Shown one piece after another: positions 21,701 to 27,900 of a DNA stretch of 64,000 bases. Source of the stretch: JAGNXB01 sp942490895 (GTDB taxonomy: Bacteria; Bacteroidota; Bacteroidia; Chitinophagales; Saprospiraceae); the NCBI GenBank assembly GCA_942490895.1, contig CALNZC010000070.1, forward strand, positions 1 through 64,000, in the 5' to 3' direction. The translations under genes and the position numbers were made by a program. Every line of letters starts with the position of its first letter. Position 1 is the stretch's first letter. The notes below the pieces were generated by a model that searched no databases, had not been told where the DNA came from, and worked only from the letters and a program-made list of their open reading frames with translations.

Positions 21701-24138
21701 GAAAGAACTGTGGCATTGCCGCAAGGATCTTCGACAGTCCAGGAACGCAACACACGATATTTCCGATGATGCAATCCATTGCCGGAAAGGGAACATTCAG
21801 CCCATGGCAAGTCCTGAATGTCTGAGAAGGATATGGTGTATCCGTTCGGCGTCACCCAGCTGGTTGCACCATTGGTGTACCCTGCGCTGCCATCTGCTTC
21901 TGCAAGTGCACAGTTATCTGTAATCGCAGTTGGGAAGCCGGTCAAGCTCAGATCATTCTCATCACCACAGCCCAGCTGACTTGCCGCTACGATATCAACG
22001 GGATCCGTAAAGTTCGGGCCGGTCACATCCTGAACGTTGATCGTCTGGGTGTAAATGGTTTCGTTAGCGCATTCATCCGTTGCCGTCCAGGTACGGGTGA
22101 TGATATAGGTGTAATAATCACATTGGGTCGGATCAACACCCTGTTGGTTGTCTTCGACAAAATCGACATTCACTGCTCCAGGACATGCATCTGTAGCTGT
22201 GATCGGCGCTTGGACTGCAGGTACAGACTGGCAGTTGACCACTACATCTGCGGGCATCGCCTGAGCCCAATCAGGTGCAACATTATCTTCAACTGTGATG
22301 ACCTGGATGCATTCCGCTGTATTGGCACAATCATCGGTGAAGGTCCAGGTCCGGGTGATCGTCCCTGTATAATTTCCGCATCCGGTCAGATCTGAAACCT
22401 CTCCCAGACTGATATCCACTGTCATATCACAGTTATCCATAACAGCTGGATCAACAGCAACTGGAATGGCATCACATTCTACCGTTTCATCTCCGGGGCA
22501 GGTTGGATCCGGAGGAGTGGTATCCTCTACCGAAATGACCTGAGTGCATTGGGTGTCATTGCCACATTCATCGGTGAGGGTGAATGTCCGGGTGATCATA
22601 TAGGTATGTGTACAGGAGCCAGCGGTGATCACATTCGCCCAATATGAGCCGGACATACCGCTACAGAGGTCATCCCCTTCGGCAATCCCTTGTGCGACAG
22701 CAGAAGTATCCTGGTCACATTGAATGACGATATCTGCAGGGCAGAAAATGATGGAAGGAGGAACATTATCTACAACAGTAATGGTTTGGTCACAAGTCAC
22801 GAAATTATCACACTCATCTGTGGCTGTCCATGTCCGAATGATGACAAAATCATTCGAGCAACCATTCAGGGTCATTGCATCTGACTCCTGGATATCCACG
22901 TTCAGAGAGCAATTATCTGACGCAGATGCCATACCAGTGCTTGCACTCGTATAATCATCCTCACAGTTCACCGTTGCATCCCCGGGACAAGTAATGATCG
23001 GATCTGTGGTATCGACAACGGTGACATGTTGCGTACATGATGCTGTATTGCCACAGTCATCAACAGCCTCCCATGTCCGTAAAATGAGAATGTCCTCCAC
23101 ACATGGGAATGGATTATTGGGATCATTAATCACCTCTTCCGTTCCAGTAATGCCGATGACCGTCGGGTCACAATTGTCGACATAAGACACCATTGTCGCT
23201 CCGATTGAAGGGATAACATCACATTCTACCGTGACATCCGATGGGCAACCAGAAATCACGGGTGGCGTTTCATCCAGGACAGTGATGATTTGTGTTTGAA
23301 CGTTGCTATTTCCGCAATCGTCACTTGCTGTCCAGGTTCTCGTAATGATGGTCTGGCCAACGCAAATTCCAGGTGTCATCATATCGACAAAGGAGGCATC
23401 GACCATCATATCGCAATTGTCCATTTCATCCATCACATCCCCGGTGAGCGCCACATCTGCATCGTAAGCACACATGTTATCGACATAAATACTGATGTCA
23501 GCTGGCACAGTAAAGGTCGGTGCCTGTGTATCTTCTACTGTAATGGTCTGGACACAAGTGGCTGTATTGCCACAATCCTGAGCCGACCAGGTCCTTTCGA
23601 TCACTGTCTCACAGTCATTTGCTGAGATGGTCACGTCGGCCAGGCTGATGGTCACATCGGCCATACAAATATCTATCGCCGTAGCTTCTCCGAGATTACC
23701 ATTGACCATCGGATCAAGGCTTTCATCACACTCAATGGCGATATTGGCTGGACAGGTGATCACCGGTGGGGTAGCGTCCTGAATGATCACGGTGATCGAA
23801 TATGGGCCATTCACGGCACAATTATCCTCGGAATCCTGAGCATCCACCAGAATCATAATAGAGCCCACACAATTATTTGCTGGGGCTGGCGAAATAATGC
23901 AAACCGGTACAAACCCATCGACAATATCAAAGGCTGTGACCTGCATTGGCCCAGGCGCATTGATCAATGCCAGAAGGTCTTCCCAACAACTCACAGTTGG
24001 AGTCATTGCTGCTCCACTGATGATCGGGCCATTAGCATTATTCCCGTTAGGGCATGTGCACGATTGTGCATTCAAGGTCTGTGTTTGGAAGCCAAATACC
24101 AACAAACTGAGGACGACCAAATGGTAGAACTTTCTCAT
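3727..24138 (-). CDS. Giant HYR-repeat surface protein with F5/8-like domain and T9SS type A sorting tail
   Basis: About 6,803 residues from the ATG at 24138 (MRKFYHLVVL), which starts a signal peptide ending LNAQS; an upstream in-frame ATG at 24177 is less likely. I count 63 successive hyalin/HYR-like modules of about 85-95 residues. Each opens near D-T-T-P-P-x-[IF], carries a two- to four-Cys pattern with T-DNCD in the middle, and ends ITRTWT-D-CGN...QTITVED. Two copies of a DUF5011-like Ig module plus a unique ETSINGVVV module interrupt the array (about 13200-13850 and 14800-15490). After the array come a Trp/Gly-rich domain, an F5/8 type C-like domain (about 4060-4510) and a C-terminal T9SS type A signal (FWPNPANDYLEI...GVYFMTI). 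HYR modules are extracellular Ig-like adhesion folds. Inferred role: giant surface adhesin or matrix fibre. A small exported protein sits upstream in the same direction. Confidence 0.93.
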   Translation of the reverse strand: MRKFYHLVVLSLLVFGFQTQTLNAQSCTCPNGNNANGPIISGAAMTPTVSCWEDLLALINAPGPMQVTAFDIVDGFVPVCIISPAPANNCVGSIMILVDAQDSEDNCAVNGPYSITVIIQDATPPVITCPANIAIECDESLDPMVNGNLGEATAIDICMADVTISLADVTISANDCETVIERTWSAQDCGNTATCVQTITVEDTQAPTFTVPADISIYVDNMCAYDADVALTGDVMDEMDNCDMMVDASFVDMMTPGICVGQTIITRTWTASDDCGNSNVQTQIITVLDETPPVISGCPSDVTVECDVIPSIGATMVSYVDNCDPTVIGITGTEEVINDPNNPFPCVEDILILRTWEAVDDCGNTASCTQHVTVVDTTDPIITCPGDATVNCEDDYTSASTGMASASDNCSLNVDIQESDAMTLNGCSNDFVIIRTWTATDECDNFVTCDQTITVVDNVPPSIIFCPADIVIQCDQDTSAVAQGIAEGDDLCSGMSGSYWANVITAGSCTHTYMITRTFTLTDECGNDTQCTQVISVEDTTPPDPTCPGDETVECDAIPVAVDPAVMDNCDMTVDISLGEVSDLTGCGNYTGTITRTWTFTDDCANTAECIQVITVEDNVAPDWAQAMPADVVVNCQSVPAVQAPITATDACPGAVNVDFVEDNQQGVDPTQCDYYTYIITRTWTATDECANETIYTQTINVQDVTGPNFTDPVDIVAASQLGCGDENDLSLTGFPTAITDNCALAEADGSAGYTNGATSWVTPNGYTISFSDIQDLPWAECSLSGNGLHHRKYRVLRSWTVEDPCGNATVLSQSITIIDDTPPTITCPADVVVECSDDLTSATQGVATATDDCDADLDITIAEVDNMIAGLCIGESIIERTWTATDICGNSSTCLQTITTEDTTPPVVTCPANTVAECSDDLTPTGQGMATATDNCDPSPMVSSSDAITAGPCDDTYTITRTWTVEDDCGNNTSCDQTIDVQDTTPPVFDQVLPADVMVNCQSVPTPPAGITATDACDSDPVVSFAEVSTQGADPTQCDYYTYTITRTWTAVDNCTNEEVYTQTITVEDVTAPAFTAPINLVAADQLSCGDEEDLSVTGFPTDIMDNCAPTEVDGSDGYTVGATSWTTTNGYLISFVDVEAQPFTECSLSGNGLHKRKYQIQRTWSIEDPCGNTTTALQTMTIIDDTPPVIVCPDPITIECDDELDPTINLALGLATATDNCDDDIEITITFADVSGPGSCPGESVITRTWTATDICGNSETCDQILTLEDTTDPTWDTAPADDSAECGAGDAAAFAAWLSNFAGAIASDNCSNATLSTNGLTSTPGCGNTIVYSVNVRATDECGLFIEENVSFTIEDTTPPVLTCAADQVVECTDPTDPANTGMSSATDNCGTTTVTSVDASTPGACTAEYVITRTWTALDECGLTSTCVQTITVDDSTPPVITCPANTAVECSDDKTSAANGLATATDNCDPDPMITESDNIVAGACDDAFTIERTWTATDECGNASSCIQQIVVDDTTVPVITCAANLIIECDESTDPADTGMSTATDNCDLDVALTYMDMSAPGGCPQEETITRTWTATDNCGNTATCDQTIEIEDTTPPVFTTPAMDETIECDLATNGANFTAWLASFAGAAATDNCGSVTLTTVGLVPTPGCGNTIVYSVTIRATDQCGNSTDDPATFTIEDTTAPDWDDPMPADANVECDAIPTVVTYTASDACDNTVDVTFAESTAPGACPQEQTITRTWTATDDCGNAITHVQTLTVEDSTPPTFDTPQIWTGNDGLECGDEEDLTITGFPTNIDDNCADDDVNGADGYTMGDMSWLTSTGYTISFSDVVIDPHPGGGCSLTGNGLYYRKYRVNRTWSVTDPCGNTTTSIQEINITDHTPPVVTCPADVTVECSDDLTSITQGVATATDNCDDALDILITEDDVITAGPCDGQYSIARTWTAEDVCEQTSDCVQTLTVEDTTPPAFVDFPMDETIECDLATNGANFAAWLSNFAGATATDNCSAVTFSTNGLTTTSGCGETVVYTVNIRIEDECGNATEESAMYTIIDTTVPSWDQAMPTDVVVECTSVPAVPAVNASDLCDDMVDVTFSPISTQGVNPALCDYYNYTITRTWVATDDCSNAITHTQVITVEDTTAPTFTTPASILAASQLSCGDEDDLSLTGFPTVISDNCAAAQANGSDGYTMGDLSWTTTNGYTISFVTVLTAPQPWAECSTSGNGLHNRKYHYTRTWTVEDPCGNSTTANQTITVIDDTPPVWDQAMPADETVECDNVPLALVGGVDLTATDNCDAPMDITYTDDELNTPGACTGEYILTRTWTAEDVCGNAITHTQTITVEDTTIPIVTCAIDVVIECDESDLPANTGMTTATDNCDPSPAITYADVVTPGLCANEESIARTWTITDDCNNSTSCLQTITVEDTTPPAITCPADVVVECSDDLTSATQGMATAIDNCDNAPVIAESDNIVAGACPNAWTIERTWTATDACNNSLTCLQTITVEDTTPPTFDVPVDIIGNDGYECGAEADLSLMGIPDNIDDNCAPDDEDGADGYTVGATTWMTSNGYTVSFSDAIEDPHPSGECSTTGNGLYFRKYRITRTWMITDPCGNTTTADQLINITDNTPPVWDQAMPADETVECDAIPVALVGGVDLTAMDNCDDPNEIIYTDDETTSPGACLYGYTITRTWTAEDVCGNAITHTQTITVEDTTPPTFTVPVDVTIQADASCDYDDDPSNTGDVMDEADNCSMGLDATYADATAPGLCVGETILSRTWTLTDDCGLELIQTQTITIQDMIAPVLVGCPADETISCLDPIPTPPVVTATDNCDPSPLVSVPSEVNLQTNDGSCTDHTYTLTRTWTATDGCNNSVTCSQVISVEDILIPVITLTGPATVDLCVGDSYTDMGATANDDCFGDITADIITDNPVDINIPDTYTVTYNVMDPCSNAAVEVTRTVIVHDYPRLETSINGVVVTTNNDGTDDVAPPMEICNTAGNVFFDVFTDLNNVPGDIRVFQTRTLTNVTTPMCDNCAAPIAAFTGVSGTATLVDPTMDGTLVMRFRAWLDLNSNNTVDPGECAGDWVEYTFILKADVIMTCANDTTVAACQDQATVDQAFTDWLTTTTFTGGKNPALMDDNSGAPDACGGFTTVIWTVTSDCEADVTCSATFTVTEDDIDPTFTIPADIDIYSDAGCTYDSDPLITGDVTDEMDNCGGVLDATYSDASVAGSCEGEVIITRTWSLTDLCGNTTSGDQTITVRDTISPTFTVPSDITINADVDCLYDADPSITGEVNDEADNCTTVLVATSMDDPQPGACAGQVIITRTWTLVDDCNNSLEQNQIITVIDNIQPVLVGCPSDVTIACNDPMPTPPVVTATDNCDMFPVVTGPVPVSGQTNDGSCTDHTYDVTLTWTATDACGNTATCAQVVSVQDLIIPVITLTGPATVDLCVGDSYTDMGATANDDCFGDITGDIVVANPVDVNTPGIYTVTYNVTDPCSNAAVEVTRTVTVHEYPLLETSINGVVVTTNNDGMDDVALPMEICNTAGNIVFDYFIDINGAPGDIRAFQTRTLTNVTTSMCDNCAAPIGAFSPYVGTATLVDPTMDGTMVMRFRAWLDFNSNNLVDPGECSGDWVEYTFILKADVILTCANDTTVAPCQDQAAVDQAFADWLATTTYTGGKNPMMSDDNTGAPNACGGFTIVTWTVTSDCEADVTCSATFTVTADTDDPTFTVPADVTIFTDAACAYDDDPSNTGDVIDEMDNCSMGLDATYTDAIVAGPCTGTFVITRTWTLTDLCNNSTSADQTITIQDNSKPSYTVPADITISTDAACTYDDDPSNTGDVSDEMDNCSVGLDATYSDASVAGPCTGSLVITRTWSLMDDCGNDSIQVQTITVVDDVFPTFTVPADLTIYTDASCGYDDDPTNTGDVSDEDDNCSAGLDALYSDNTVPGACTGEYIITRTWTLTDDCGNTTVQTQTIWVEDDTKPTFTVPVDITIAKDVDCNYDADVAITGDVTDESDNCSSGLEATWSDAIAAGSCEGEELITRTWTLTDDCGNDSIQTQTIIAYDVTKPYFPKPADVTIYTLDGATCPSPDDMGLTVNQGVPIASGNAPFAFDVHGVSQAGPTVYTDNCSSPANLDIYVWDIELDDNGNADGCERVIRVDYRVFDDCGNHQSRYQLFTIIDNTPPTFTVPVDITIYSDASCNYDDDPINTGDVIDEADNCSIGLDATYSDATVPGNCTGSWIITRTWTLEDDCTNSNVQTQTITVLDNTPPTFTVPVDFTIEKDVDCNYDADPLITGDVIDEADNCSTGLDATWSDAVAPGACEGEEIITRTWTLTDDCGNDSIQTQTIIAYDVTKPYFPKPADVTIYTLDGATCPSPADLGLVANQAIPIASGNAPFAFDVHGLSQDGPTVYTDNCSSPANLDIYIWDIELDFNANADECERVIRVRYRVYDDCGNHQTRFQLFTILDNTPPTFTVPMDITIDKDANCDYDADPVFTGDVTDEADNCTLAGLDATYSDAVNPGNCTGEEIITRTWTLVDNCANSTVQTQTIVVQDNTPPTFTVPADIEIQKDVNCDYDADPVFTGDVSDEADNCTLVGLDATYSDDVNPGTCEGEQIITRTWFLEDDCGNTTTQVQTITAVDMIVPTFPKPADVTITTELDGANCPTVADISLMVDQMNPITSGNAPFQFTVHGVVQQGPVIYSDNCSTAPNLDIYIWAINLDYNGNADECERVIRVLYRVYDDCGNYQPRQQFFTIIEDTPPTFTVPVDITIDKDANCNYDADPLITGDVTDENDNCSTGLDATYSDAVNPGNCTGEEIITRTWTLVDNCSNSTVQTQTIVVHDNTPPTFTVPADIEIQKDVNCDYDADPVFTGDVSDEADNCTLVGLDATYSDDVNPGTCEGEQIITRTWFLEDDCGNTTTQVQTITAVDMIVPIFPKPADQSITTEDGATCPGVADISLVVNQAVPVASGNAPFVFTVHGLPFDGPTVYSDNCSTAPNLDLYVWNINTSFQGVGDDCDRQIQVIFRVYDDCGNFQQRQQIFTILENTPPDLSACSVPLDGTVECTGDTGNEQSAINWDMANITYLYGCATDNCTAITVTSDYDFANYIYDCGLSGSITVEYTVTDECNNSTTTTATLTVVDNFGPDVTGCPNMDATFECDGAANNEVAAAAWDAANVIALDGCANEVCGDFTVSSNYNYANLVSTCGEAGVLTVIYTLEDECMNTTNFTAVFTIEDTTPPTIDFCPPAVAINCEDSQDPMDTGGPATASDVCDANPMITYTDNIVPGSCPDSYVIERTWIATDDCTNSFTCLQEITVIDIEKPVYNLGTPDVTLYTLEDNATCPGTPDISLDVNQATPIASGHVTVPFTVHGVTFQTPNGNGTDNCTPDDELKLYVWEINEDLFMDADECHRTIEVTFRLFDRCGNHRQRKQAYTIIENTPPVITCPANITINCDDDPLDLSLTLEATATDNCDTDPTITYGDVNDLNGCSMTGTITRTWMAEDNCLNTTECTQIITVQDVDPPVMMNCVQDDLNAEFECDGLAGNEVAAIAWNAANIATLETCAYDVCGVIVVTSNYNFATLSDQCGETGSLTATYTVTDECLNTSTITGTFTIVDNTAPDLTACNLTNLNDTHECDGDAGNLAAANTWNADNVAYLEGCVSDLCGTITVTHDYSFGNLTDECGITGDVLVTYTLMDECGNSTTATGTFTIEDTTNPSWDTSMPADITVECDAVPAAFVATASDGCDIDVDIVYTEVGSDSICLDTYILTRTWTATDDCNNAITHIQSIQVQDVTVPNPLCQDKEIFLDDDGMATITAQEVDNGSSDNCDAMVDLALSKTSFDCDDEGPNLVTLTVTDNCDNSNTCTATVTVTDAIAPTALCQDVTVSLDQFGQGSITPNDVDNGSYDNCDIASLVISQSQYNCTWLGTSMVTLTVTDIYSNVSTCTANVTVVDEIPPVAVCKNYFVDLNGQGEAPITYFDIDGGSTDNCSIVDYQVVPNVVTCADMPLKNVTLTVTDPGGNKHSCTATVVISDKLPPIMACKDLTFFLDDQGSPITIQPEDIDSGSSDNCEIESLSLNKTTFDCDDLGGNVVLLTAEDPSGNTNNCSATVTIIDAIPPVWTYMPGDITVNCIDVFDDNPKAADNCGGVNINWVDVQEVWPAGPINSYLVRRTWTAFDASGNEITYEQVVYVLPGGELLVNCTPNVTTQPSHFPIKVDWPIPSIDDICEGSEDMVQIGGPAPLSYFSPGTETLITYEHVDIYGTHYQCSFWVIVPTDASGYIVVLNDVDCEDLSLTNCEVKDLPNPDNYSFEYIVNNMTPIQFDVESNGNFEMFADGSAHLTGSWTDIPNSCGWDMDIWLHRRRTHDGWVAAGGNISSFSGLGDPKLWEFFEVDGSRSKMTGTGCYSGQNFNVRISPNFPNFGFQLGAGANTKTSAYGGWVIIAMTNNSDQVVAQGIFSFELDCDPTNVIKDAAEVISLDGFNYPVTWSTGTTGFELGDVSPGIFSVTVTDQSGSTDASTFSVGLPKDCILYYEDDCRPGNMTSTALVKQSSTFQGAIAERAIDQNTDGDFANGSVTSTLAGYQNYFSMALLDPTPIEKIRVWNRTDCCSDLLEPFYLFVSEFPIPDNIFPEDLVFEQDIQAFYHSGPIEDSYTFDIGQMGQYIKVQLAESGRLMLAEVQVLVCQEDEIGLQDDGFTAPEEEDVIKKVQVIDDVPTVNFWPNPANDYLEIDITQQHAEAIGVNIVNMQGVEVYRAKLPANHLQHLHLDTGDWGPGVYFMTISSANGARSLPLTIQH
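9361..9720 (-). repeat. Supra-repeat copy A inside the giant gene
   Basis: This segment matches 10231-10590 at an offset of exactly 870 bp (290 codons). I count about nine differences in 360 bases, most of them near one end. It covers the end of one HYR module and most of the next. Confidence 0.85.
10231..10590 (-). repeat. Supra-repeat copy B inside the giant gene
   Basis: Partner of 9361-9720. The near identity at DNA level, far above that of average modules in the same gene, points to a recent in-frame duplication or gene conversion of a three-module block. A more diverged 288-codon echo links 11041 and 11905 further along. Confidence 0.85.
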
Positions 24139-24173
24139 AAAGAGGTGTTTTCTATAAAATATGGGGAATGGGA

Positions 24174-24533
24174 TCAACGAGATTGAGCAGCCTTTCGGGC
24201 TTGCTCGGAAAGGTCAAAGTGCTGTTGCATCTTTTGACGATCAGTCGCACTCAGTTTCTTGAGGCGCTGGATCTTTTCTAGTTGGCTGTTTAAAATCTGT
24301 AGCCAATGAGTTTTCTCACTAGAGGTCAACGCTGTTCGAGAAAGTGCGTCGTTACTCTGATGAACAGCATACTCAGCCAGACAGATCTCCCGGTCGACCA
24401 CATCTGTGATCGTGGAGCACTTTTCTGTCGTGAGGGTAGCAGATGATGAGGGAGAAACCGACTGGGCCTGGAGAGTCGCCATAGTGGCTAGACAAATGCC
24501 CAAAATCAACGTGAGTAGACCTTTCCGATACAT
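24174..24533 (-). CDS. Small exported protein upstream of the giant gene
   Basis: The start at 24533 (MYRKGLLTLILG) gives a good signal peptide ending near LQAQS; the longer frame to 24599 adds a non-signal-like stretch. The mature part is about 95 residues. It has two cysteines (EKCSTITD and REICLAEY), a Ser/Thr-rich N-terminus and then amphipathic, Lys/Gln-rich helices (SQLEKIQRLKKLSATDRQKMQQHF). I recognise no family. It lies about 35 bp upstream of the giant HYR gene on the same strand, with no terminator between, so they are probably co-transcribed. A helper or anchoring role for the giant is possible but is only inferred from position. Confidence 0.6.
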   Translation of the reverse strand: MYRKGLLTLILGICLATMATLQAQSVSPSSSATLTTEKCSTITDVVDREICLAEYAVHQSNDALSRTALTSSEKTHWLQILNSQLEKIQRLKKLSATDRQKMQQHFDLSEQARKAAQSR

Positions 24534-24896
24534 ACTTGCAGGTTTAATATGCCATATAGTCCGACCAACAAGCCTAGCGCTTGTCCATCGGACAATCAAT
24601 CATTATTTCCTAGCAACGGGAGTCTGGCTATCCAGTAGAGAAGGGACCGCAATTTCCCAAACCCCGTTAGATGGGGCCATAACACCGTTATACTATAACC
24701 GGCTCTTCCGGTTTAGTGCATGTCCATGGGAAAGGGACAGGTATGGCGAACCACACCTTCGGCAAAGGTAAGGAGGTTTTCTTCAAGATGCCAGTATTCT
24801 AAAAAAATAGCTTCAAGTATTGCTTTAAACATCAACAGGCCAATCCTTTGGCCGCCCTGATTCAACTTCAGCTATGCTGCCGCTGCAGCGTTAAAG
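24534..24896. other. Spacer upstream of the small exported gene and giant gene
   Basis: About 360 bp without a convincing gene. It must hold the minus-strand promoter for the small exported protein and giant gene. I found no clear Bacteroidota TTTG/TAnnTTTG pair. A small hairpin (AACCGG-CTCTT-CCGGTT, 24697-24713) is the only clear structure. Confidence 0.5.
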
Positions 24897-24900
24897 AAAA

Positions 24901-24934
24901 AAAAGCCCACCCCGAGTCCTCGGGGTGGGCTTTT
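24901..24934. terminator. Strong bidirectional-looking terminator after the metalloprotease gene
   Basis: GCCCACCCCG (24905-24914) pairs perfectly with CGGGGTGGGC (24921-24930) and is flanked by AAAA and TTTT, so it works as an intrinsic terminator on either strand. It sits 20 bp beyond the stop of the minus-strand metalloprotease gene and insulates that gene from the downstream small exported protein and giant gene. Confidence 0.88.
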
Positions 24935-24953
24935 GATCAGTGAGTTCATCCTG

Positions 24954-27900
24954 TTATCGTTGGACCTGTACCCATTGGGTACGCGTGCCATCTGTTCCGG
25001 ATACAGCAATCGCATACATCCCCGACAGCCATGAGCCTACAGGAATGGTCAATTGATGCTCCTTCGATCCGGACAGATCGTTCCGATAGACCTGCTGACC
25101 ACTCATCGACGTGATCGTGATCGTCGTCGAGCCGATCCGACTTTGGATGATATACACATTCAAATCATCCGAGGTCGGGTTTGGCCAGGCCACCAGATCA
25201 TTTGTGTTCGGTGCATGATCACCTAATGAATTTCCGGGTGTATTGGGGAAGAATGGAGCTCCAGGTACTGGATCCAAACGATCTTTCTGACAAACCAGGG
25301 CTTCCACCTCAGCCATCATCAATCGTCCGTCTTCAGCCAATTGAACCTTGATATATCGACCGGTCAATCCGGCAGGCATACGCCATGCTTCATTCATTGG
25401 TCCTTCGTGACGAATTGCCCGTATTCCGCCTGTCGCCAGTAAATGTTCTGGTGCCACATCCGGGATCGGATTGGCGGATACAAATACATAGAACGGGTCC
25501 AGAGTCTGATCACAGCAATCCGTTCTCGGCCAAATCCGTACAGATTCGATCTCATGATTGTCCTGCAGATCTGCAGACCAGGAATTCTGCCATCCAGCCA
25601 ATGTGCTGGTTACAGATCCTGCCGCAAAATCACCGTTGGTATTTCCATCCACGGCACGACTGGCTTCTCCATTCTGGTAAGTACTCACCTGCCATGCAGA
25701 TGCCCCAACCGCCATATTCGCTTCACGACAGTGATCCTCCCAAAGCAGGGTGCAACCAGTTGGTGCCACCAAAGAGAATGTATGGTTGTGTTCCTGGCCG
25801 TTTTCGTCCGTCACCTTTACCGAATAATTGCCTGGTGCAGCGCTACCCAATTCGGCACCACTTTTACCATTTGACCAGGCGACTGGAAAATCAAAGCCAT
25901 TCACTGAAATCACAGTCCCAGCGCCCGTCAGCAGATTCGTAGCGCTGCAATTACTCATGAATGACAGAATCCCCTGTCCAGTAAACTTGCCTTCATCATT
26001 GCGAGAAGCGATTGCACACCAACCTCCCTGACCAGCGGTCAGTCCGTTGGCACCATTGCCGATCTGCAATCCTGATTTGGCATGATTCGGAGAGGTCTGT
26101 ACGGTGAACAGATCTCCGGTATTACTCCCTGTGCCTGTCAGCAGACTCAGTGCAGCGTTCACCTCGAAGAAGGTCCAGGTGGACGCATCTCCTGTTCCCG
26201 ATCCCAGGTTTGCTTGACCACCAGCATGTTGCCAGCCGTCAAAACTTCGGCGATGATGGAACCACAGGTCTCCATCCCATCCACTGGTACCGGAGCCATC
26301 GCTCCAGGAACCGCGCAAACGGGCTGTACCATCTGCATACATTTCCAGCGTGCTGCCTCCGTTCAGGCTATAGGATGTGGTGGTATTACTTCCTTTGGGT
26401 GTCCAGAAAAGACTGGCATCAAAAGACCCCCCCAAATCAGAGATCGCACATGAACCGATCTGATGGTCTCCACAGTCCGCATCCGCTTGTTGGATGACCA
26501 CCTGGTAATCATCCTGAATACCAGGCACCTCCACATGGAAGGCACATTCGTATCGAGAACCCCATGCATCCTGATAACCATAGGTGATCCGGGTGCGGGT
26601 GCCTGGATTGAAGTAGCTGCCGGAAGGTGGGCCTTCTATCTGTGTCATGCCATAACTACCGTTGCAGATATCATCCACTTTCGGGGCGTCCCATGTGGCT
26701 TGTACAGGTACTTTGCTGGGTGCAGTTTTGATGTCATCGGTGCAGAGGACGACGAGTTGACCTTCGGTGAAGACCACAACGCGTTGTTCCGCTGTCACTT
26801 CATTTCCGGCCTTATCCACTGCCCACCATGAACGTCTGACCAGGTAACTCCCTGCTGGTCCGCCAGGAATCACTTCCTGACTGTCATTCATACCCAAGGA
26901 CACAACCTCGCAATTGTCATCGGCGATGGGGACTTCTACTGCTGATTCTTCGGTACAATACACCGTCACATCCGGAGGGAAGTATGTAAAGACTGGAGGG
27001 ATCAGATCATAGACCCGGATCGTTGCAGAACATTCATTGCTGTTGTCACTCTGATCTCGGGCAATGACCTTCACCACGTTCTTCCCCAGATCATCACAAC
27101 CGAAGACGGACTGGCTCAGGTCGATCTGAGTGACCGTACAATTGTCAGTAATACCGTCATCGAGGTCTGATGGATCCAGAGTGACTGGATTTCCTGTATC
27201 GTCAAGATAGATTTCCAGGCCTTTGCAAGCCATATGTGGTTTGAGATCATCAATCACTTCAACAGTGGTGTTACATGACCCCACGTTACCACAGGCATCC
27301 GTTACGGTCAGCGTAACGGGGGCGCTCCCCAGGTTGGCACAAGTCAACAGTGTAGGGGCCACCGCCAGAGAAATCGCGCTACACACATCATAACTTCCAT
27401 CATCAATATCACTAGGATGGATGGTCGCCTCTCCATCTCCATTGAGATAAACCTTATGGCCCGAGCGACATTGGGCTACCGGTGGTGAGGTATCAGTCAC
27501 TGTAATGACCTGCTGTCGGGTAGACGTATTATTACAATCATCAGAAGCAGTCCAGACTCTGGTGATCGTGTAGCCACAGTTGGCGCCACTGATATTTTCT
27601 GTCATAGAAATAGTCGCAGGTCCACATTGGTCATTGGCGGTCATGACTGGTGCACCTGGGACCGGACTGTTACAGTTGATCGTCAGATTGTTTGCTGTCC
27701 CTGAGATCACGGGTGGCGTATTATCCACTTTGGTGATGGTTTGTGAGCAGGTATGGGTCGTTCCGCCGTCTGTGGCAGAGAACGTTCGAATAAAGGATCC
27801 GGTACCGTTACACAGGGTCAGCCCAGCATTGTTATCTGCATAGGACAAGGTAGGAGAACATGCTCCTGCAGTCACTTGTACAGTCGCATTTCCACTGGTT

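Noticed and set aside
24697..24713. Hairpin AACCGG-CTCTT-CCGGTT as regulatory site
   Set aside because: The stem is only six bases with no T-tract and no link to a known regulator, so it cannot be separated from chance.
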